Below, one piece after another: positions 57,640 to 64,000 of a DNA stretch of 64,000 nt (its first letter is position 1; every line of letters starts with the position of its first letter). The DNA lies in NCBI GenBank assembly GCA_029747585.1, contig JAPEVF010000075.1, positions 1 through 64,000 of the forward strand, in the 5' to 3' direction. This DNA comes from Pleurotus djamor (taxonomy: Eukaryota > Basidiomycota > Agaricomycetes > Agaricales > Pleurotaceae). The translations under genes and the position numbers were made by a program. The notes beneath the pieces are model-generated. The model ran no database searches. It saw nothing but the letters and a program-made list of their open reading frames with translations, and was not told the origin of the DNA.

Positions 57640-59122
57640 ATGAGCTTCAAGGAACGAAAAAAGCAGGCAGAAGCCCTCATTCGCTCGAACTGGTGCAACA
57701 CCGACGATTTCCACGACTGGATCCAGCGGAGTAGCTGGGTAAGTCATTCGCATCCCTCGGTGGTTTTCGATGGAGGTCGAATGGACTGGCATTCTAGACA
57801 TGCACGCCCTGCGATACTAAGGGACTCCCCTGCACCTACTCTAACAAAGCCACCACCCACTGCGACTCTTGTACCGCTAGAACATGCTCGGCTAAGCCAG
57901 ATTACCGAAGAGCATTTTTCATGCATAAATTCAGCATCTCTGAGGGGATATACAATGCTTGGACCTGTGAATGGCGAACGAAGTTGAGGCAAGGATCCGT
58001 ACCCACTGGATCCTGTCTAAATAATGCTTCGCCTGCCCCCACTCGCGGTGACCAAGGAGGAATGACCGCTGCGAAAACCCCAATTGCAAGCATCAAAAGC
58101 CATACCGCTCCCGCAACTACGTCAGCCCCGAAACAGTCAGCCAGTAAGGCCACTGTTAAGCCAGCTCAAGGTATGTAGTAAATGTCGTGTAATGCCTTTT
58201 ACCTTACGCCGCGGCAGTATTAGTTCGAAATGGCAATGATGTACCCAAGACGAACGAAGGCAACCCACCTCCACTGACTGCTACGGCCGCTATCAATACT
58301 CCTTCCTCGCTCAAGCAGTATTTCGACAAAGAATCCCAGCTTTTCCAGTCTCTTCGCACTGTTAGCGAGCAATGCCTAAACGAGTTGGCGGTGCTGAAAA
58401 CGGAGCAGGAACACGCCCAAGCTAATGAAGACAAGATGAAGGAGCGAATTCGCGTTCTCACCTTGAAGTTGAAGGAGAGTCAAGAGTCGCGAGAACGCGT
58501 TCAAGCCACGGAGCACGTTATGCAGGAGCGAACTCGCGTGCTTGAGCAAATGTTGAAGGAAAGCCAGGAATCGCAAGGAAACGCTCAAGCCAAGGAGGAC
58601 GAGATGAAGGGACGAATTTGTGTGCTCGAGCAGGAGTTGAAGGAAAGTCAAGAAAGCGGTCAAGCCAAGGAGGATGAGATAAATGAGCGAACTCGCGTGC
58701 TCGAGCAGGAGTTGAGGGAAAGTTTAGAGAGAGGTCAAGCCAAGGAGGACGAGATGATGGGGCAAATCCGCGTGCTCGAGCAGAAGTTGCAGGAAAGTCG
58801 GGAGTCGCAAGAACGTTTTCGAGCCACGGAACACGGGATGAAAGAGCGCACTCGTGTGCTCGAGCAGGAACTAAAGGAAAGTCAAGAAAGTGGTCGAGCC
58901 AAGGAAGAAGTTCTGACGCAACGAATTCGTGTGCTCGAGCGAAAGTTGAGGGAAGGCCAGGATTCCCACATATCGCTCAAGTCGCGCCTTGAGGCGATCG
59001 TTCAGGATCTGCAGGTTGAGGTTCTGAGAGACGAAGATGATAACCCTAATAAGAGGAAAAGAGAGGAAACCGATGATGGGGAACTTTTGTACCCGTCTCA
59101 GCGTCCCCGTCAGTCCGAGTGA
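57640..59122 (+). CDS. ZCC-8: Zn2Cys6-like cluster and repeat-expanded coiled-coil protein
   Basis: Exon 1 gives MSFKERKKQAEALIRSNWCN and FHDWIQRSSW. The intron ends just before TCTPCDTKGLPCTYSNKATT followed by HCDSCTARTC (C-x2-C-x6-C-x9-C-x2-C-x4-C). YRRAFFMHKFSISEGIYNAW and TCEWR follow. The linker is Ala/Pro/Thr-rich. The last exon, from about 58216, is a long coiled coil of seven diverged 25-28-residue repeats built on AKEDEMKERIRVLEQELKES (about 58400-58970). It then has LKSRLEAIVQDLQVEVLRDE and a basic/acidic end (NKRKREETDDGELLYPSQRP). It is on the plus strand, opposite to ZCC-1 to ZCC-7. Confidence 0.8.
58400..58970 (+). repeat. Intragenic coding repeat of ZCC-8 (about seven units)
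   Basis: Tandem 75-84-base units sharing words such as gccaaggaggacgagatga and gtgctcgagcaggagttga. They encode heptad-rich coiled coil. Confidence 0.8.
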
Positions 59123-59469
59123 TCTAGTACGTCCCGCTCCCTTGCGAGTAGACATCCTCTAACCTCGGTATAGTGCCCAAATATCTTCCCTGCCTTATGG
59201 CTCCGGCGCATCCGTCCCAGCCTTCTATCTTTATTGATTTTTAGACCTTCATGTACGACTACTACTCATATCCATCGACCGCCTGCATCAATCGACCGCC
59301 TATTACTTGACAGTTATTCTATCTTTCCCGTCCAAAATTTGCTGGCTTGCTAGATGTTATTATCTCATCCGATCCAACATTAACTCACAGATTACATGTT
59401 ATAGCCACACAACGGTGACAGTCGGGTGCGTATATCCACCTGAGTCAGCGCCGTGTGTCTAGCTGATGT
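59123..59469. other. ZCC-8 3' flank, duplicated right of ZCC-9
   Basis: Shares gtacgtcccgctcc and nearby words with 62434-62500, so it belongs to the duplicated ZCC-TMB segment. No gene is supported. Confidence 0.5.
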
Positions 59470-60201
59470 CGATCCATAGATGGACTCGAAGCTGTCCCTT
59501 TGCATCACTGCTCTCTTCATAGCACTGTCGTCGTGGTCCATGCTACTGGACACTCATGCCTTCGCGTTCTTTATACCCGACATCTGCGCACGAACGTGTC
59601 TTCATCGATGGCGTGGACGCTGTTGGCATCAGCAAAGAGAGTTCACCTGTTTACCAACTATCAATATGGCAATGTACATGCTACACAAGCCCTCTGCTGG
59701 GCAGCGAGATGTGCCCATGGCTTACTTGTCTTTCTTCTCTCCTTCGTCCCACACTCTGTCGCAATAACGAATAGACCGACACAAGACAACCAGACCTTCC
59801 TTGATATTGACTATGTAAGTCCCATGGTTCCGAGGGTTCTGATTGTCCATTAGTTATTCATTTTTCTTGGTTCCAGATTGGATGGATTTCCAAATTGGAG
59901 GTTACCATACTGCCCAACCAGATGAGATCCGTTCAGCTAGCCATCTTACCCAACATCAGCCCGCAATTTGAGTACCTACCACCATCAACCTGGACCAGAA
60001 CTCCGTATCCCACCGCAGGCAGCTCAAACATAATGTGACCCACCGCTTCGATGGCGAACATCACCTCTAATCGGAATGCCACGCGGACCGTGTTGATGAG
60101 CACTACCAGCCCTTCAGTGCCGGGGGTCTCCGTGAACAGACTGGGTTCCCCACTTCCAGTCAATCCCCCTAGCTATGACGAACTATCACACATCGGCGAT
60201 T
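59470..60201 (+). pseudogene. Internally deleted TMB relic
   Basis: The 5' part (from about 59470, atggactcgaag...) matches 62815-62890, the region upstream of TMB-3. At about 59745 it passes abruptly into TMB coding sequence equivalent to 63670 (SVAITNRPTQDNQTFLDID), so the first exons encoding the start and beta domain are missing. The next exon (from about 59878) has ILPNISPQFEYLPPSTWTRT and then a stop. Later sequence keeps a TMB-like tail, VNPPSYDELSHIGD, with PPxY. It is probably dead. Confidence 0.6.
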
Positions 60202-60952
60202 GAGAAGGATACATCATTCTAGAATTGTGGGAACCACTGGCGGGCTAGGATTCCCTCTATTCGTCACTCGATCAAGCGCACTTCATGGTATCTAGTTCCT
60301 CGTTTGCGTGGGCAAAGAGGAAGGGGAAACTAATAATACTACTACTAGTCTATTGTCCATTATTTTCTCTTTGCCCAAAAACGGTGTCAAACCGCCGCAA
60401 CGCTTTTCTGATCGTGGGAGGTGTTCTCCCACGTTCACAAGAACAATCTCAGCCTTTGTTCCTCCAAGAGTCTCGCGCCTTTGCCATAACGAGAGCATGA
60501 TAGCCCTATCTCATCGTCCGAGGTTGGCGAAATTTCGTTTGTTTCTTCTTGTTACTTAGTTGACGATGTTGTCAAAATAGCTTGTCTCATGGACACACGC
60601 TTGGTGCATGTGCACCATTCGAGAAGACTCAAGGATTCAGAGGACGCCGAAGGATACAGTAAACACAGTGAGTCTGCATCTACAGGCACTGCGTCGAACA
60701 CTCCGCTTTCAGTCTAGTCTGGACCCGAATTGTCTCTCCAATGTCATTGAAAGCCACTGGTAGTCATTTTCGGACTCGTCGACGCCTCTGGATAAACTCT
60801 CTCATTCTGTCACTTTGAAGCACAGTCCCTCGATTTCTCCAACTGCAAACAAGCCTTTACATAAGTACTGTTCGATTTGCAATTTGTTGCAATTTCTTGT
60901 TGAAATAGAAACGCCTGATACGGGCGCCTAAACTAGATTCTTCGCCATCTCG
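60202..60952. other. Intergenic upstream of ZCC-9
   Basis: About 750 bp. It contains a short perfect hairpin (arms cgtgggag and ctcccacg, 60412-60432, 5-base loop). No gene is supported. Confidence 0.4.
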
Positions 60953-62433
60953 ATGAGCCTCAACCAACGAAAAAGGCAGGCAGAAGCCCTTTTTCGCTCG
61001 AGCTGGTGCAACACCGTTCATTTCCACAACTGGGTCAAGCAGCACGTCTGGGTATGTTTTCCTTTGGTGCTTTGTCATGAAGGTTGAATGCATTTTAGAC
61101 CTGCACGCGCTGTCGTAGTAAAGGAACCCCCTGCACCTTCTCTAACTTTGCCACTACTCACTGCGACTCCTGTACCGTGATCGCATGCTCGGCTAAGCGA
61201 GATTTTCGCAAGGCATTCTTCATGCATAGATTTGACATCACCGAAGAGCTATACGAATCTTGGGTGCACGAATGGAATTTGAGGACAAGACCCGGAGCCG
61301 TAATAGCTGGACCGTGTTCGAATAGTCAAGCCCCTCCTTCACCCGCGAAGTCGTCTCCTGGATACTCCCCCGACTCGCCGTTACTATCCCCTGACTGTCC
61401 AAGTGGATATCGTGGTCATTCGCAGTCGTCACCGGCGCAGAATGCTTTGCCCGCCCCCGTTCGCGATGATCAAGGAGCAATGGTCATTGCGGTGAATCAA
61501 CTAAGACTTACAATGCCAAGCAACGGAGGCCGTGGCGTGCCCATAACTCCAACTGAACAATCAGCCGACAATGATAGCGAAGTACGCTTGACAAAGGGGG
61601 CGTCCGTCAACCCTGATCAAGGTGTGTAACAAACGTCTGTCAAATAACATATTTCAGCTCATGCCGTGGCGTTATTAGTTCGTAACGGCAATGATGCACC
61701 CAAGAGAAACAGCGACAATTTACCTCCACACCCTGCCATTACCGATGCTACCCCCTCGATCATGCAGTGTCTTGACAACCAAATCCAGTTCCTCAACTCT
61801 TTCCGCACGATTAGCGAGAAACAGTTGAAGATATTGACGGTGCAGAAATGCGAGCAAGAACGCGCTCATGCTAAGGAGGATGAGATGGATGAGCGAATTC
61901 GAATGCTCGAACAGAAACTGGAAGTTTCCCGAGAGGCACAAGAAGGCACTCAAGTCAAGGAGGACGAGATGAAAGAGCGAATTTGTGTCCTCGAGCAGAG
62001 GTTAAAGGGAAGCCAGGAGCTACAAGAACGCGCACAAGCTAAGGACTACGAGATGACGGAGCGGATCCGCGTGCTGGAGCAGCAATTGAAGGAAAGTCAA
62101 GAGTCATCAGAACGCCTCCAAGCCTCGGAGCACGAGTTGAAGGAGCAAGTTTGGGTGCTCCAGCAGCAGAGGTTGAGGGAAAGTCAAGAGTCGCAAGCTC
62201 GTGCGCGAGTCAAGGAGGACGAGGTCAAGGAGCGAATTACCGCCCTCGAACAGGAGTTGAAGGAAAGTCAGGATTCTGAAGAGTCGTTAAGGTCGCGCTT
62301 GAAGGCAATCATTCAGGATCTACAGATCGAGGTTTTGAGAGATGAGGATGAAAACACGAAGAAGAGGAAGCGAGAGGAAACTGAGGAGGGGGAGCTTGTG
62401 TATCCGTCTCACCGTCCTCGTCCGTTCAATTGA
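60953..62433 (+). CDS. ZCC-9: Zn2Cys6-like cluster and repeat-expanded coiled-coil protein
   Basis: Exon 1 gives MSLNQRKRQAEALFRSSWCN and FHNWVKQHVW. After the intron comes TCTRCRSKGTPCTFSNFATT followed by HCDSCTVIAC. The first half, CTRCRSKGTPC, closely matches the CxxCRxxKxxC start of Gal4-type clusters. FRKAFFMHRFDITEELYESW and VHEW follow. The linker is Ser/Pro-rich and longer than in ZCC-8. The last exon has DNQIQFLNSFRTISEKQLKI, five 27-29-residue coiled-coil repeats (about 61855-62285), LRSRLKAIIQDLQIEVLRDE and KKRKREETEEGELVYPSHRP. It is a paralogue of ZCC-8 with fewer repeats. Confidence 0.8.
61855..62285 (+). repeat. Intragenic coding repeat of ZCC-9 (about five units)
   Basis: Same repeat type as in ZCC-8 (aaggaggacgagatgaaaga, gtgctggagcagcaattga), with two fewer units and one extra codon in the fourth. 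Confidence 0.8.
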
Positions 62434-63212
62434 CTTGGTACGTCCCGCTCCTTGCAAATAGAACATTCTCTGACCTCGGTGCAGTATTGCAGACGACCCC
62501 CTATGTTATTCTCTTCTTATTGCTATGGTAAACGTTCAAGCTCAAGTCTTCTATCCCTATTGCTTTTAGTGCTTAATGTTAAGCTACTACTACTCATATC
62601 AATCCACCGTCTGCATCAATCCATCCTTTGGGGCTTGACAGTGATACTATGTCTTTTCCATTGGAAATTTCACTGGCTCGCTAAATAATATCGCCCCATC
62701 AGAAACCACATCATCAATTCACAGGTTCCATGTTACATGTTACAGCCAAGCAGCTGTGATACTCAGGTGCGTGTTTCTGCCTCAGCGCTGTGTATGTAGC
62801 TGACATCAATTTACATAGATGAACTCAAGCGGTTCCTCGTCAACAGCGTTACTATCATCGTCATGCTTGCTGCTGGGGGCTACCCTCGATTCATCCTAAC
62901 ACTACGCGCTTTACACACGGACGTCTCCGGGTGTCATCGCTGGCGTGGATGCTGTTGATGCTATCAACCTGTGCACACATCACCAAGAGAGTTGAAGTGG
63001 CTATTAATATATGTCAATGTACATGTTTCCCAAGCCCCGTGAGTAGCATCGAGGTGCGCTCATGTCTTACCTCTCTTGCCTCTCTTTCTTCTCTCTACTT
63101 CTTTCTCTTCTCCCTTCGGACACTCTCCTTCGATCTCGCTTTCACTGGAGCCTGGAGCCCAGCTCTATTCGATCCTTCCTTGTTGTGCTTTTGACTTGAC
63201 TTATAGCCTGGC
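62434..63212. other. Interval between ZCC-9 and TMB-3
   Basis: About 780 bp homologous in parts to 59123-59740. A CT-rich tract at 63065-63180 precedes TMB-3. No separate gene is supported. Confidence 0.45.
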
Positions 63213-64000
63213 ATGGCGGTGACGAACTTCACCATCGACGATCGCAGTCCACTTATTCGGTATGATCCACCTGGAGCTTGGACTCTTGGTGACCGAAAAC
63301 TCGATCCTGACGCCGCAAGGTTCGTGCATTTCATGACTCCGTGACCCATGCCGAAGATGTTCAATGCATGCATACACTCTCCAGGTATAACAATAATGGG
63401 ACGTTCACACTTTCTATCACCGCCGGCGCCTCTGCTTCTTTTACTTTCAACGGGACCGCTGTTTGGATATTTGGGGCAAAGCGTATTAACCATGGTAAAT
63501 TAACCTATGGTCGTATCTTTCAGGTCTTTCCTCTCTCTCATATCGGGGGTTCACCTGTGCAGGACCATACGAAGTCGTTCTTGACGGCGTAATTTTTCCA
63601 GCGTTCAAGGGTCTGAGCATCCCTGGGGAATTCCAAACACCCCTCTTTTCAGTACTTGATCTCAAACCTGGCTCGCACTCGGTATCGATTACGAATAAAC
63701 GCACGCAGGACAACCAGGCGTTTCTGGACATTGACTTTGTAAGTCTGTCTCCCCGATTCCCCATCCCTTTCGCCCGCTGAGCTCTACGCTGTATTTACAT
63801 ACTCTAGATTACATGGACATCGCAAGTGGATGGACTCACAATTTCGCCCGATCAAGTGGGAGTAATCGACCCAGAAACGATCCCCCAAACGAGTTCCCAA
63901 TTTCAGTTTCAACCATCATCAGCCTGGGCGCAGCGGTCATTTCCACTAAGCAGTAGTCCATTCATACGGTACCGCGCCGCTCGTCTCGATGTATTCGATC
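63213..64000 (+). CDS. TMB-3: membrane protein with beta-sandwich-like ectodomain (partial, runs off window)
   Basis: The start gives MAVTNFTIDDRSPLIRYDPP and GAWTLGDRKLDPDAAR. Introns at about 63320-63384, 63495-63562 and 63739-63808 join YNNNGTFTLSITAGASASFT, FNGTAVWIFGAKRINHG, PYEVVLDGVIFPAFKGLSIP, SVSITNKRTQDNQAFLDIDF and ITWTSQVDGLTISPDQVG. It matches domain 1 of TMB-1 and TMB-2. The second domain begins near SSQFQFQPSSAWAQRSF and the window ends before the membrane helix. Like its paralogues it lacks a clear signal peptide. Confidence 0.75.

Noticed and set aside
60412..60432. Short perfect hairpin as a regulatory RNA or terminator
   Set aside because: An 8-base stem is expected by chance at this scale and nothing else supports a role.
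1..64000. CRISPR arrays, rRNA and tRNA genes
   Set aside because: No regularly spaced identical repeats, rRNA blocks or convincing cloverleaf were found by eye; a tRNAscan run would be needed to exclude a tRNA.

Overview
The window is nuclear DNA of a filamentous basidiomycete, most likely an Agaricomycete mushroom. Genes are split by many short introns (about 45-120 bp, GT..AG), are tightly packed on both strands, and encode clear orthologues of fungal nuclear and mitochondrial proteins. Scattered N positions, densest at 17.6-18.7 and 25.0-25.1 kb, mark low-quality consensus. All exon structures were read by eye from splice signals and homologous protein segments.

Left part (about 1-25 kb): a conserved block. 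In order: a BTB/POZ protein (+); a PXMP4-type peroxisomal membrane protein (-); a large chromodomain protein whose C-terminus resembles the SPOC-like plus PIN-like end of fission yeast Chp1 (-); MTC1 (+); complex I subunit NDUFS3 (-); splicing factor SPF27/BCAS2 (+); class I histone deacetylase RPD3 (-); a DinB-superfamily protein (-); the mitochondrial succinyl-CoA ligase beta subunit (+); a very long disordered protein (-); the repair factor Rad14/XPA (+); and an acyl-CoA thioesterase II gene whose second half cannot be found (+). Several pairs share very short divergent or convergent intervals.

Middle (27-37 kb): a tandemly duplicated unit of about 4 kb. Each copy has a plus-strand gene with a weak RNase III-like motif facing a minus-strand gene for an alpha-helical, basic-tailed protein, followed by a non-coding element R that ends in a conserved long-range stem. 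A third R stands alone at 36.1-36.6 kb and a decayed 3' end lies at 56.0-56.2 kb.

Right part (37-64 kb): an accessory island built from three recurring families that I label SSP, ZCC and TMB. SSP (3 copies) are small secreted proteins with six cysteines. ZCC (9 copies) have a conserved N-terminal exon, then usually a Zn2Cys6-like six-cysteine cluster, a linker and a C-terminal coiled coil. TMB (3 copies plus 2 relics) have beta-sandwich-like ectodomains, one membrane helix and a PPxY tail. The left-to-right order SSP-ZCC-TMB occurs three times: 37.6-46.1, 46.6-55.6 and 56.4-64 kb. Two SSP copies are arms of an inverted repeat around 8.8 kb. This repeated co-occurrence, with decay and repeat-number variation, is the strongest candidate for an undescribed system. 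A secreted, membrane and nuclear recognition set is a possible reading, but it is inference only.
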